Positions 1-8,421 of a stretch of 64,000 nucleotides of DNA are shown in pieces. Below the pieces are notes generated by a model, which saw nothing but the letters and a program-made list of their open reading frames with translations, made no database searches and was not told the DNA's origin. The stretch comes from Alphaproteobacteria bacterium. GTDB taxonomy: Bacteria; Pseudomonadota; Alphaproteobacteria; Caulobacterales; Hyphomonadaceae. The stretch's first letter is position 1. Every line of letters begins with the position of its first letter. The DNA is taken from assembly GCA_009909065.1 (NCBI GenBank), contig JAAANZ010000002.1, positions 1 to 64,000 of the forward strand, written 5' to 3'. The translations under genes were made by a program, and so were the position numbers.

Positions 1-408
1 CGGGGCTGCTTTCAAGGCGGCGATCCGCTCCCGGGTGCGCGCGGTCCAGGGGAAGGGTTTTGCGCTCCTGACCTCGGCATGGCAAAGGCGTGTGCGGATT
101 GCCGCCGCCGGCATGCCATCCCCATGGCGCATTTCCTGATAGAGCTCGACCCAGTCATCGCCCCAGTCGATGACACAGCCCTGCATGGATAGGGGCCTGC
201 CCGGAAGGACCTCACGCATATAACGGATATGCTGGCGCCGCGGCACGAGCGTTGACGCCGCGTTCTCCTGAAAGGCGCCTGGAAGGGCGATTTCATGGGC
301 GAAACGGCCGATGCCTTCCATCGCTTTCTCGACATAGGGGCGCACATTCATGTGCCCCATCTCGTCACAGTCCCAGGTATTGGCGCTGCCCTGCCATAAC
401 GTGATCAT
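1..408 (-). CDS. acyl-CoA thioesterase-like hot-dog protein (3' end outside window)
   Basis: The gene reads leftward from an ATG at 408 and is still open at base 1, so only the first 136 residues are visible. Near the N-terminus (about residues 12-25) is WDCDEMGHMNVRPYVE, which resembles the D-x-x-G-H-x-N segment of hot-dog-fold acyl-CoA thioesterases of the 4HBT type. The rest, including VIDWGDDWVELYQEM, fits the beta strands of such a fold. Proteins of this family hydrolyse acyl-CoA thioesters; the substrate cannot be told from sequence. The ATG was chosen because it is the first start in the frame and sits a normal distance ahead of the motif. The assignment rests on motif recognition only. 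Confidence 0.6.
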   Translation of the reverse strand, partial: MITLWQGSANTWDCDEMGHMNVRPYVEKAMEGIGRFAHEIALPGAFQENAASTLVPRRQHIRYMREVLPGRPLSMQGCVIDWGDDWVELYQEMRHGDGMPAAAIRTRLCHAEVRSAKPFPWTARTRERIAALKAAP

Positions 409-492
409 GCCGGCTCCCTCCGTCTTTCATTGATGAAGGCTTACGGCGGATTTGATGTTCAGGAAAGTCGGCCGGACCGGCGGCGTCTGCGC

Positions 493-789
493 CTATTCGA
501 CCGTCCAGCCACGCGAAGTGCGCCGGGCATCAAGTGTCATTGAAGTCCCCGCCTGGCCGCGCCTGTGCGAACGCCCCGACAGATGAATGCGCCCCATGAG
601 CCCGATCACGAGGGCCACCGCGGCAATTGCCAGACCGGCCACCGCCGTGGCAACCGCAAGTATTCCGGCGGCCAGAATGATGAAGGCGCCGAGGGCGATA
701 CGCCCGGCGACGCCCAGCCCGCGCCGCAGGCTCGCGATCAGGACATCAAGGGGCGCCACATTCGCGCGGTGGGTCTGGTTGAGAGTCAT
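493..789 (-). CDS. small membrane protein of unknown function
   Basis: A 98-residue protein with a strongly hydrophobic middle (about residues 25-65, rich in Ala, Ile, Leu and Val), enough for one long or two short membrane helices. It ends in a basic tail with several Arg and His. The ATG at 789 was preferred over an upstream in-frame ATG because AGGAGG and AAAGG lie just before it. I do not recognise the family. It stands alone between the thioesterase-like gene and the TerB/DnaJ gene. Confidence 0.55.
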   Translation of the reverse strand: MTLNQTHRANVAPLDVLIASLRRGLGVAGRIALGAFIILAAGILAVATAVAGLAIAAVALVIGLMGRIHLSGRSHRRGQAGTSMTLDARRTSRGWTVE

Positions 790-877
790 TGTGCCTTTCG
801 ACCTCCTAGGGCTAATAGGATGGGCGCAATGGTGCCCCACGTCAATCGGCACGTTTGCCGGGTGACAGCCTTGTCAT

Positions 878-1579
878 TCAGGCCGAGACAAGCAAGCCGC
901 GTTCCGCCTTGATCCGCGCAAAAGCCGAGGTGATGGCCGCTGCCTTGTCATGAGCGGCAAGCTCGAATTCCGGCGGGGCCCCGTTCATGACCACCCGGTC
1001 GGGATGATTATCGGCCATAAGGCGCCGGTAGGCACTGCGGATCGCTTCGAAGTCCGCATCATGGGACACGCCGAGGACCCTGTAGGGATCCTCCCTGTCG
1101 GGGCCTAGATGGCTGGCGCGGATCCGGCGGAACGTCGCCGCGTCGAAGCCGAACGCATCGGACACCGTGCGCAGATAATCCATCTCCTCGGATGTGACGA
1201 CACCGTCGGCCGCTGCGATCTGGAAGAGGCCATCCAGAACACCCTCCAGAAGGCAGGGTCGCGTTCTGTATTTGCGGGCAATCCGCCGGGCATAGGATTC
1301 ATAACCGCGCACGGTTTGCCGGGCGAGATTGAAGACGCGGCGAACCGCGGGCGCATCCTCGGGCGCGGCACGGAAAACGCGCGAGAAGACCATCACCTCG
1401 TCATCGGTGACAACCCCATCGGCCGCCGCCATCTTCGCGCCGAGACCGACAACCGCCGCGGTGAAGCCGACATCGTTCGGATCAGGCGCGCAACCTTCGT
1501 CCACATCCTCAGGCGGATCCACCTCGTCGGCATCGAACAGGCGCCGCCCGGCGGCAAGGAGTTTCGTCCAGATACTCAT
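878..1579 (-). CDS. TerB/DjlA-type co-chaperone with C-terminal J domain
   Basis: A 233-residue protein with two recognisable parts. The N-terminal two thirds hold two acidic segments, AAADGVVTDDE and AAADGVVTSEE, typical of the TerB/DjlA-N helical domain that can bind metal. The C-terminus carries a J domain beginning DPYRVLGVSHDAD with the HPD tripeptide in DNHPDRVV, which stimulates DnaK-type ATPases. This is the DjlA architecture, but no N-terminal transmembrane helix is visible, so a soluble form is likely. ATG 1579 was chosen; a GTG 36 bases upstream is possible. A second TerB-like gene lies at 61.6 kb. Confidence 0.75.
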   Translation of the reverse strand: MSIWTKLLAAGRRLFDADEVDPPEDVDEGCAPDPNDVGFTAAVVGLGAKMAAADGVVTDDEVMVFSRVFRAAPEDAPAVRRVFNLARQTVRGYESYARRIARKYRTRPCLLEGVLDGLFQIAAADGVVTSEEMDYLRTVSDAFGFDAATFRRIRASHLGPDREDPYRVLGVSHDADFEAIRSAYRRLMADNHPDRVVMNGAPPEFELAAHDKAAAITSAFARIKAERGLLVSA

Positions 1580-1681
1580 GGTAAAAAGAGTAGCACCAAA
1601 TCCGCCGCGCCGCACGATACGAATTCGAGAAGCTGCCGCATTAATTTCCTGTCAGGAGTGATCGGCGGCCGGGCGCAACGC

Positions 1682-1695
1682 CGTAAGAGCTTACG
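1682..1695. promoter_or_regulatory. short perfect inverted repeat upstream of the fasciclin gene
   Basis: CGTAAG-AG-CTTACG is a perfect 6-bp inverted repeat about 47 bases upstream of the GTG start of the fasciclin gene. It lies in the 163-bp divergent spacer shared with the DnaJ gene. It could be an operator half-site pair, but nothing ties it to a known regulator. Confidence 0.25.
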
Positions 1696-1742
1696 CGAGC
1701 CGCGCTATCCCGCGCTGCCGCGCGATTGAACGGAGACGCAAA

Positions 1743-2294
1743 GTGAGAACGCTTTTCCTCGGAATTTCCGCCCTGGCCCTGGCGGCCGGACCGGCCGTCG
1801 CCAAGGACTGCCCCTGGTCGAAAACCCGCACCGCCGAACAGTCCCAAAGTGATGTTCGTTATGTCGGCGACTATGAAGAATCGCCGGACATCGTCGAGAC
1901 CGCCCAAGCGGCCGGCGCCTTCAACACGCTGCTTGCCGCCGCCGAAGCCGCCGGGCTTGCAGAAGCACTGGCCGGCGACGGTCCGCTGACCGTTTTTGCT
2001 CCCACCGATGCGGCCTTCGAGGCTCTGCCGGACGGCACGGTCGAGAGCCTGCTCAAGCCCGAGAACAAGGACCAGCTGGCCGCCATCCTGAAACTGCATG
2101 TGGTTTCCGGTAAAGTGACCAGCGCCGACCTGGCCGGCAAGACGCTGGAAGCTGAAACGCTGGGCGGGCCGGTCAGCATTGATGCCACGGACGGCGTGAC
2201 CGTCGAGGGCGCGACCGTCACCGAGGCGGATATCATGACCTCGAACGGCGTCATTCACGTGATCGACCAGGTGATCCTGCCCGAGAGCCAGTAA
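1743..2294 (+). CDS. exported fasciclin (FAS1) domain protein
   Basis: A 183-residue protein starting at GTG 1743, with GGAGACGC just upstream as ribosome site. Residues 1-20 form a Sec signal peptide ending AVA. Residues from about 48 on form one FAS1 domain: the H1 segment contains [19 protein letters not shown], followed by [11 protein letters not shown] and the terminal [13 protein letters not shown]. Single-FAS1 secreted proteins are common in alphaproteobacteria and are linked to adhesion or surface roles; the exact role here is unknown. A strong terminator follows directly, so it is probably monocistronic. Confidence 0.9.
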   Translation: MRTLFLGISALALAAGPAVAKDCPWSKTRTAEQSQSDVRYVGDYEESPDIVETAQAAGAFNTLLAAAEAAGLAEALAGDGPLTVFAPTDAAFEALPDGTVESLLKPENKDQLAAILKLHVVSGKVTSADLAGKTLEAETLGGPVSIDATDGVTVEGATVTEADIMTSNGVIHVIDQVILPESQ

Positions 2295-2320
2295 GTGCGC
2301 GCCCGCACACCGCGGAGCTG

Positions 2321-2358
2321 AAACCGCGCCGGCCCTTTTGCCGGCGCGGTTTTTCTTT
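2321..2358 (+). terminator. Rho-independent terminator of the fasciclin gene
   Basis: A perfect 10-bp GC stem (2324-2333 with 2340-2349, loop CCTTTT) is followed by TTTTTCTTT. It lies 29 bases after the fasciclin stop codon and just before the convergent peptidase gene ends. Confidence 0.85.
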
Positions 2359-2369
2359 GCTGCGGGGCG

Positions 2370-3269
2370 TCAGGCGGCATCCGGTTGCAGGGCGCGGCCG
2401 TCGCCTTCGGGCGTCGCGTCGCTCACACGCCTGGCCGGTCGGGGCGTTGCCGTCTGATCGAGGTTCAGCGCCGCGTGCAGCGCCGGCCCATCCAGCACCT
2501 GCGGATTCGCGAAGCGCCTGACCATCCGATCGAAATTGGCCGCCCAGTCCGCACCGCCGCCGGGCGGCAAGTCCGCCTTTGCGAGCGCCTGCCAGGACGT
2601 GCCGGGCATTTCCACATGCGGCAGGTCCCATGACAGTGTTTTCAGCCCGGCCTTGTCGGCAAGGCGCCTCATACGCTTCCAGCATGCCATGTAATCGACA
2701 CCCTCCACTGTGCCGGTTTCCCACGGATTTATGCCCGGAATATCAAGGATGAGATCGGCCGCCAGGCCATAATTGTGGATCGAGCGCCAGGCATCGGCAT
2801 TGGTCACAATGTTTCCCGGCCGGCTACGGCCCTGCTCGAACAGGTAGGCCTGCCTTTCCGGGGTACGGTAGGCCTCGAACAGCTTGAATTTCAGGCCCTT
2901 TCGCTTGCAGGATTCCAGCAGGTGGGTCAGCCGGCGGGCAAAACCCGAATGCAGCTCTTCGGTGTGGCGACGCGCGGTTTCCGGCGGGGTGAGGGGATGT
3001 AGCCGAGGCACGGCCGGCGCCTCGACAGGCGAGGGTGTTGGTTCCGGCGCGGGCGTGACGGGCGCGAGATAGGCGCTGGCGCTGTAACCCTCGGCCACAT
3101 AGCCCCCGGAAAAATACGCGCGGATGCGATACCAGCCGCCATTCCAGACCTGGCCATCAAGGCGCTCTGCGCGCATGCCGAACGGCATGGCAACGATGCG
3201 CTCGGCATTCCCGTCCGGCATGCGCCGGATCACCAGGCCGCTGCGCGCGGTGACTTCAAGCAGTTGCAT
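2370..3269 (-). CDS. SH3-domain / M15-type peptidoglycan peptidase
   Basis: A 299-residue protein from ATG 3269 (GGGGAC upstream). Residues 1-70 look like a bacterial SH3 domain with GVWNGGWYRIRAYFSG-type strands. A Pro-rich linker of about 25 residues follows, then an M15C (CwlK/endolysin-like) peptidase domain. Its zinc-site pattern is visible: SIHNYGLAAD supplies His and Asp, and WDLPHVEM supplies the second His and the acidic residue. Such enzymes cleave peptide crosslinks or L-Ala-D-Glu bonds in peptidoglycan. No signal peptide is seen, so it may act after lysis or use another route. It is divergent from the membrane-protein operon at 3363. Confidence 0.75.
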   Translation of the reverse strand: MQLLEVTARSGLVIRRMPDGNAERIVAMPFGMRAERLDGQVWNGGWYRIRAYFSGGYVAEGYSASAYLAPVTPAPEPTPSPVEAPAVPRLHPLTPPETARRHTEELHSGFARRLTHLLESCKRKGLKFKLFEAYRTPERQAYLFEQGRSRPGNIVTNADAWRSIHNYGLAADLILDIPGINPWETGTVEGVDYMACWKRMRRLADKAGLKTLSWDLPHVEMPGTSWQALAKADLPPGGGADWAANFDRMVRRFANPQVLDGPALHAALNLDQTATPRPARRVSDATPEGDGRALQPDAA

Positions 3270-3362
3270 GGCACGTCCCCAAAAAAGCATCGACAAGTTT
3301 CCACAAGTGTGAACGATAGATTAACAGGCGTCCAGAAGCAGATCGGTGGGAGGCGAGCGGCC

Positions 3363-4688
3363 ATGTCGTTCCTGATCGCACTCGTCGCATTCGCGGCCGT
3401 GATCGCGGTGTATTCCACCATTGTGACGGTGCTGGTCGAGGCGATACACAAGCTTTTCGGCCTGCGCAGCTCGGGCCTCGCGGAAATGCTGCGCAGCTTC
3501 TATGACAGCAAGCTGGCGGCCCTTCAGCCCGCCGACACCCCGGCGCAGGACCAGGCTCCGGTCGGCGAGCATTCCGAGCGGACATCGCCGCAGGCGCGGG
3601 ATTTCGCGCGCGCGATGACACGGCGCGCCCCGTCGGAAAGCCTGCGGCCCTGGTATGTGCGCCGCTGGCCCCTGATCGGGCGCCTTCTGTCGTCGCAGAG
3701 CCAGAAAATGACCCCGCTGCAATTCGTGGAACGCCTGGCCGAAACGCCGCAGGGCGCGGCACTGGCCCGCCATGACCGCCGCGGCATGCGCGCCGCGCTC
3801 AGCGCGGCCGCCTATGAGTTCGAACGTCTCGGCGAAGCGCAAGGGGCGTATTTCAAGGCACGCGCCAAGATGATTTCGGTCGCCACGGGCATTATCGTCG
3901 CCCTCATCGTCAATATTGACGCCATCGCGCTCTACAGGGAGCTGTCCTCGAATGCGATACTGTCATCGCAACTGACGCAGGTCGTCAACGCCTCCCAATT
4001 CCAGGCCGGCGAGGAGCGGTCCGCCGATCCGCAAGTCACCGACCTCATCTCGCAGCTTTCCGACTCCTCCGGCGGTTTTCGGGAGATGGGCGTTCCCGTC
4101 GGCCGGGCCATGTTTCCCCATTGCGAAGGCCACACGGCACTGGGCAGCGACGAATTGAAAGCCCGGTATCGCGATGCCCGCTGCGGCTTCCAGGAGCAGC
4201 GGAAAGCCAATGAGACCTGGAAAGAATCCTTCGGCGAGTTTCTCGCCGCCCGGCCGGGCGCGCCAGAAGCCGGCCCCCTCGAAACCGCAGGCCACTGGTT
4301 TCAGTATCGCGCCAAGCGGATCGCGGCCATCGCCAACAATCCCGGCACGTTCGCTCTCTGGGCCCTCGGCATACTGATTGCCGGCGGCCTGCTGGGTCTT
4401 GGCGCGCCATTCTGGTTCAAACTGTTCAGCCGCGCGGCCGGCCTCGTGACACCGGCGGCGCGTGCGAGGCTGGCGACCAGTGCGCCGCCGCCGGGCCGGG
4501 CCCCGCCGCCCGCCGCGCGCAAGATTCGCGATGGCGAGAGCGAAGACCCTGACGATCTCGAACGCGGCTTCCTGATGGTGCTCGGGCGTGGAACCGAGGC
4601 CTTCGCCTCGGCCGACAAGGCCGGTGACTCGCCTCCGCCCGGCCGGGAATACGGGATTCGCCCGCCCGAACGACCGCCACGGGCCTGA
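3363..4688 (+). CDS. three-helix membrane protein of an uncharacterised operon (gene 1)
   Basis: A 441-residue protein; ATG 3363 follows GGGAGG. It has an N-terminal hydrophobic helix (about 1-25), a second one (about 168-190, with GIIVALIVNIDAIAL) and a third near 345-370 (ILIAGGLLGLGAPFWF). The tail is Pro/Ala-rich and charged. The order helix - EAIHKLFGLRSSGL - helix with VNIDAI - helix ending GAPFWF matches, from memory, a scattered bacterial family of unknown function. The central loop has two Cys (HCEG, RCGF). It is the first gene of a tight three-gene operon with the helical protein at 4716 and the lipoprotein at 6812. Confidence 0.7.
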   Translation: MSFLIALVAFAAVIAVYSTIVTVLVEAIHKLFGLRSSGLAEMLRSFYDSKLAALQPADTPAQDQAPVGEHSERTSPQARDFARAMTRRAPSESLRPWYVRRWPLIGRLLSSQSQKMTPLQFVERLAETPQGAALARHDRRGMRAALSAAAYEFERLGEAQGAYFKARAKMISVATGIIVALIVNIDAIALYRELSSNAILSSQLTQVVNASQFQAGEERSADPQVTDLISQLSDSSGGFREMGVPVGRAMFPHCEGHTALGSDELKARYRDARCGFQEQRKANETWKESFGEFLAARPGAPEAGPLETAGHWFQYRAKRIAAIANNPGTFALWALGILIAGGLLGLGAPFWFKLFSRAAGLVTPAARARLATSAPPPGRAPPPAARKIRDGESEDPDDLERGFLMVLGRGTEAFASADKAGDSPPPGREYGIRPPERPPRA

Positions 4689-4715
4689 TGGCAACGCGCC
4701 GCAAGGAGTTTGAGA

Positions 4716-6815
4716 ATGCTCGCCAGCGCCAATGCCATGGGACTCGTTCAGGCCGCCTTCGCGGTTGCCGGGACACTGCGCGAACGCATGGAGACAGCCA
4801 GAATGCGGCAGCCGATCAGCATCGTGCTCCAGCCGGTTCCCATGCCCGATCCCCTCGATTTCGTGCGTGTTCATCTTTCGGACGACAGCATCTATGGCCC
4901 GCAAGGGTCTTATTCGTACATACGAACGGATTTTTCGGACACGATCTGGATCGGTGAGGATGGTAGCCATCATGTCCATCCTGACGCCCCGCTCGAGCGC
5001 CAGTCCGCCCTGGTCGACTGCGTGATCGATTCCCGCCGCGAGGCCTGGACAGGGCCGGCGGAGATTTCCCGCAATCGCTTCGAAGTCTTCGTGCTCAAAT
5101 CCTGGACCGGCCCCGAGGATGCGCGACGTGAACGCAACAGTCTGATCCTGTCGCTTGCAGAGGCGGGCCTGGCCTTTCTGGAGTATCGTGTCGATGCGCT
5201 GGGCCTTGGCAACCGGGCCGAAGCCGTTGTCGGCGCGCTGGCAGAGGGGCTCGACAACTGGCTGGACACGCATCGCGAGGAATTCATCGCGCACGCCTTT
5301 TCGCAGGGCATGGCCAAGCGGGTGCTCGACACGCTGGTCACGACCAGCCTGACAATAGCCGCCGACCGGCCGGAACTCTTCTCACGCAAGAGCCATGTCC
5401 AGGCCCTGGTGGGTGCCGTGGCCGAGCCGCTGCGCCAGATCAATTCCGAGGATACCACAAGCCATCTGGGCCTTGGCGAGCGGATCGAACGCCTGCGCGG
5501 GGCCATTCGCGGACCGGTCAGCCTCGCCGTTCTGGAGACGCTGCACGAACATCGCGAGGACTTCTTCTCCGGAAGCTATCCAGGCAGGGACAAGGCCGCC
5601 GGCGTCGTGACCGAGGCGCTTTTCGCGGCCTTCGTCGAGGATGCGCGCGAACTGGGTAGCGCGGGCGCGGTCTTTTCCGAAGGCTTCGTGCAGCGCATTT
5701 ACCCGGTCATGCTCGATGCCGCCGCCGCGGCGCCGGAGGCCTTCGTGACCGGCAAGGGCGCCCATGTGGCGCTCGGGCGCGACATGCTTGCACAATTCGC
5801 GGAAGCCTTGTCAGGTCACGAACATCTCGAAGGCCGGCCGGAGCTTGCGGGCGAGCTTATGCGCATCGGCGTTGACCTGACACGCCGGCATGCGCGCGCC
5901 TATCTCGTCAGCGAGGCGCGCGGCGCCCTGGCCGAATGGCAGTCGGGCGTGTCCGCGCGGACCCTGGCCACCGGGTCGCCCGACGCGCCCTGGGGCGTCC
6001 TGGGCGTGAAGATTGCCTCGCATCTCGGCGAAACCATGATTGCGGCCTATGCCCGCGAAGGCCCGCAATTCGCGGATAGTCTTGACACCCTGGACACGGA
6101 TCTTGTCCTTGAAATGGTCGGAATGATTGCCGGAGCGGCGGCGGAAACGCCGGGCATGATCCTGCCCGATGATATCAACCCGGAACTGACACGGATCGCC
6201 GAAGGCGTGGCGGCCTTTATCGCAAGCGAGCATGCCGGCCTTCTCAGCCGGGGCGACTGGAAGCGCGTATCCGCCGAGGCGGTGTCCCTGGCCATGCAGA
6301 ACCCGAAGGCCCTGTTCAGCCTGTCGCCCGACAGGCCGGAGGATCATCTCGCGGTCGCCCTCGTCCGCCGGGTGCTTGACAGCGCTCATGACAGCCTGGC
6401 GGATCAGGCGGCCGGGCGCGGGCGCGCCCATCTTGCCTTCGGCGAGACGCTGGCCGGGGCCGTGACAGCGACACTGGGTGCGGCCGCGGACAATGCCGGC
6501 CGGCTCGCCCGGAGCGAGACCCTCGGCGCGGTCGGCCTTTTTGTTCAGCGTCTGAACGCCCTCGCTCAGGCGCAGGCCGGCCCCGCCGGGCCGGGGCTTT
6601 CCGCGCGCCAATGGCTGAAAGCGTTTCGCTGGCATATCGCCAGCGTCATCGCCACCGGAGAGGGCCACGTCCCGGATGAGCGGCTGCTCGCCGTCATCGA
6701 GCACACGGCCCCGGAAATCGCGGCGCCGCCCGACGACAGCCCTCGCCCGCCCGTCACGGACCCGCCGGTTGACGAACCGATACACCCTGTCCCGATTGAA
6801 GGAGCTGAAGGATGA
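4716..6815 (+). CDS. large alpha-helical repeat-like protein of unknown function (gene 2)
   Basis: A 699-residue protein without a recognisable catalytic motif. The first 130 residues are mixed, with a basic then a beta-like segment. From about residue 140 it is almost all helical, with segments of the form PELFSRKSHVQALV, REDFFSGSYPG, PEAFVTGKGAHVAL and PKALFSLSP, each followed by 15-20 helical residues, suggesting a degenerate tandem repeat. The C-terminus is a Pro/Asp-rich tail. ATG 4716 was preferred because GGAG lies 7 bases upstream; a TTG at 4710 is too close to it. It starts 27 bases after gene 1 and overlaps gene 3 by 4 bases. No signal peptide is evident, so it is probably cytoplasmic. 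Confidence 0.7.
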   Translation: MLASANAMGLVQAAFAVAGTLRERMETARMRQPISIVLQPVPMPDPLDFVRVHLSDDSIYGPQGSYSYIRTDFSDTIWIGEDGSHHVHPDAPLERQSALVDCVIDSRREAWTGPAEISRNRFEVFVLKSWTGPEDARRERNSLILSLAEAGLAFLEYRVDALGLGNRAEAVVGALAEGLDNWLDTHREEFIAHAFSQGMAKRVLDTLVTTSLTIAADRPELFSRKSHVQALVGAVAEPLRQINSEDTTSHLGLGERIERLRGAIRGPVSLAVLETLHEHREDFFSGSYPGRDKAAGVVTEALFAAFVEDARELGSAGAVFSEGFVQRIYPVMLDAAAAAPEAFVTGKGAHVALGRDMLAQFAEALSGHEHLEGRPELAGELMRIGVDLTRRHARAYLVSEARGALAEWQSGVSARTLATGSPDAPWGVLGVKIASHLGETMIAAYAREGPQFADSLDTLDTDLVLEMVGMIAGAAAETPGMILPDDINPELTRIAEGVAAFIASEHAGLLSRGDWKRVSAEAVSLAMQNPKALFSLSPDRPEDHLAVALVRRVLDSAHDSLADQAAGRGRAHLAFGETLAGAVTATLGAAADNAGRLARSETLGAVGLFVQRLNALAQAQAGPAGPGLSARQWLKAFRWHIASVIATGEGHVPDERLLAVIEHTAPEIAAPPDDSPRPPVTDPPVDEPIHPVPIEGAEG

Positions 6816-7657
6816 CACTTCGCCATGGCCTCGCGGCGCTTATCGCCGGTCTGTTCGTATCCGCCTGCGCCTCGAATAGCCCCGGTTCGGCCGTCGATGA
6901 GGCCCTTGTCGCGCTCCAGCAAGAGGTGGCCCGCGCGGGGGATTACGAGACCCTCAGCCGGCTCGGCGGGGAAGCCGCGGCGCTCTCCGCAGCGGCAAAA
7001 CAGGACGGCGATGACTCCCGGGCGCTCGCGCGCGCCTCGGCGGCCATCCGTGCCTTCGAGGCGGCCTCCTACAGGCCAGGTATCGACACGGCGAGCTTTC
7101 TGGAGGCGCGGACCCGAGCCTTCACCGCCGCACTGGATGCCTGGCAGATCTGCGAAGAGGGGGCCCCCGACCCGGGGCTTGGACAGCAATGCGCCCATGC
7201 CGCGGCGGTCATGCACATCCATGACAGCCTTGTCGCCGGCCGGGTGCTGGCCGAATCGGTCAGGGGTGAAAACTGGGCCGACGCCGAAGAAAGTGCCGCA
7301 TCCTTCGCCTCCAGCGTCGACAATTCATGGCCTGCCTATGACCGTGACATTGCCGGTCTTGCCAATAGCGACATGGATGCGACGCCGTTCCGGAAGATGG
7401 CGGCGCGAAGCGCTTGCAACCTGCAGCGCCGGCAGGGGCTTGCCGGCCTCATGTCCCGTCACGCGCGCAACCCGGCCGCCCGCGACACACGCCATGCCTA
7501 TCTCGACGCCGCCGCGAGGGCCTCGGCCTTTCTGGAAATTGCTCCGCAGGGGGATGCATGTGCGCGCGAGGGCGAGGAGAGCCTGAATTGCAAGGGCGCA
7601 CGCGAACGCGCTCTCGGCGCCTATTGCGACCGGTTCAATTCAGGCGAGGCCGCGTGA
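6812..7657 (+). CDS. lipoprotein of the uncharacterised operon (gene 3)
   Basis: A 281-residue protein whose start ATG overlaps the stop of gene 2 (ATGA). Residues 1-19 are a lipoprotein signal with the lipobox LFVSAC, so the mature protein would begin with an acylated Cys and sit in the periplasm. The rest is Ala-rich and helical, with several Cys (DAWQICEEG, GQQCAH, RSACNL, DACARE, LNCKG, AYCDRF) that could form disulfides. No family is recognised. Together with a membrane protein and a large cytoplasmic helical protein, it suggests an envelope-spanning complex. Confidence 0.75.
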   Translation: MTLRHGLAALIAGLFVSACASNSPGSAVDEALVALQQEVARAGDYETLSRLGGEAAALSAAAKQDGDDSRALARASAAIRAFEAASYRPGIDTASFLEARTRAFTAALDAWQICEEGAPDPGLGQQCAHAAAVMHIHDSLVAGRVLAESVRGENWADAEESAASFASSVDNSWPAYDRDIAGLANSDMDATPFRKMAARSACNLQRRQGLAGLMSRHARNPAARDTRHAYLDAAARASAFLEIAPQGDACAREGEESLNCKGARERALGAYCDRFNSGEAA

Positions 7658-7726
7658 CACGAAGCGGCAAGGACCAGCGCCTGTGCTTGCCCCGCATCCG
7701 CGCCGCCCGGCCTGAGAGACACCCGG

Positions 7727-8332
7727 TCAGGGCGCGCGGGTCAATGCGCGTTCGACATAGTCGAGCCGGTCATGGCCGAAGAAGATCTCTTCCCCGACAA
7801 AGAAGGTCGGCGCACCGAAAGTCCCGCGCGCAACGGCTTCTTCCGTGTTCGCCTTCAGGGCGGCCTTGTTGGCCTCGTCCACGGCAAGCGCAGCGACCCG
7901 CTCTGCATCCAGCCCGGCCAGGCCTGCCGCCTCGGCCAGGGCTTCGGACTCGCCGAAATCTCTCGGCGTTTCGACACCCCAGGCCAGGTGGAAACATCGG
8001 TCGACAAACGGCGCCTGCGCGTTCGGGTCATCGGCCAGCCCCAGCGCCGCCCTCAAGGCGGGGCGCGAATTGAACGGAAAGGCCGGGTTCATGTGGAAGG
8101 GCACATCGAGATGACGGGCGCAGCGCTGAAGGTCGATCCCGAGATAGCGGGCCTTGGCCGGAACGGTTCCCGGCGGCTTGTTGCCGCTCGCCTGCATCAC
8201 ACCGCCGAGGAACATCGGCCTCAGGGCCATCTCTGCGCCGCTGCGCTCGATCACGGCCGGGGCGGCATGCCAGGCGAGATAGGCCGTCGGGCTGACGAAA
8301 TCGAAAAAGAACTCGAAACGCTCTGACGCCAC
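7727..8332 (-). CDS. 2-hydroxychromene-2-carboxylate isomerase-like (DsbA/GST-kappa family)
   Basis: A 201-residue protein with the thioredoxin-like fold of the HCCA isomerase/GST kappa group: it opens FEFFFDFVSPTAYLAW and ends with GTFGAPTFFVGEEIFFGHDRLDYVE. The usual Ser near the glutathione thiol is in FVSPTAY. In aromatic degradation such enzymes isomerise a chromene carboxylate using glutathione, but no other degradation gene is nearby, so the physiological substrate is open. The start is GTG 8332, with GGGAGG 7 bases before it. Confidence 0.85.
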   Translation of the reverse strand: MASERFEFFFDFVSPTAYLAWHAAPAVIERSGAEMALRPMFLGGVMQASGNKPPGTVPAKARYLGIDLQRCARHLDVPFHMNPAFPFNSRPALRAALGLADDPNAQAPFVDRCFHLAWGVETPRDFGESEALAEAAGLAGLDAERVAALAVDEANKAALKANTEEAVARGTFGAPTFFVGEEIFFGHDRLDYVERALTRAP

Positions 8333-8421
8333 GACCGAACCTCCCGTTCACATGGACGACTTTGCTTTCAGATTAGTGCACATGCGGCCCGCGTGAAAGC
8401 CAGGCCTGGCCCGGCACGCCC

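Noticed and set aside
3963-5294. 443-codon frame antisense to the membrane/helical protein operon
   Set aside because: Genes on the plus strand have ribosome sites, membrane helices and tight coupling; the antisense frame has none.
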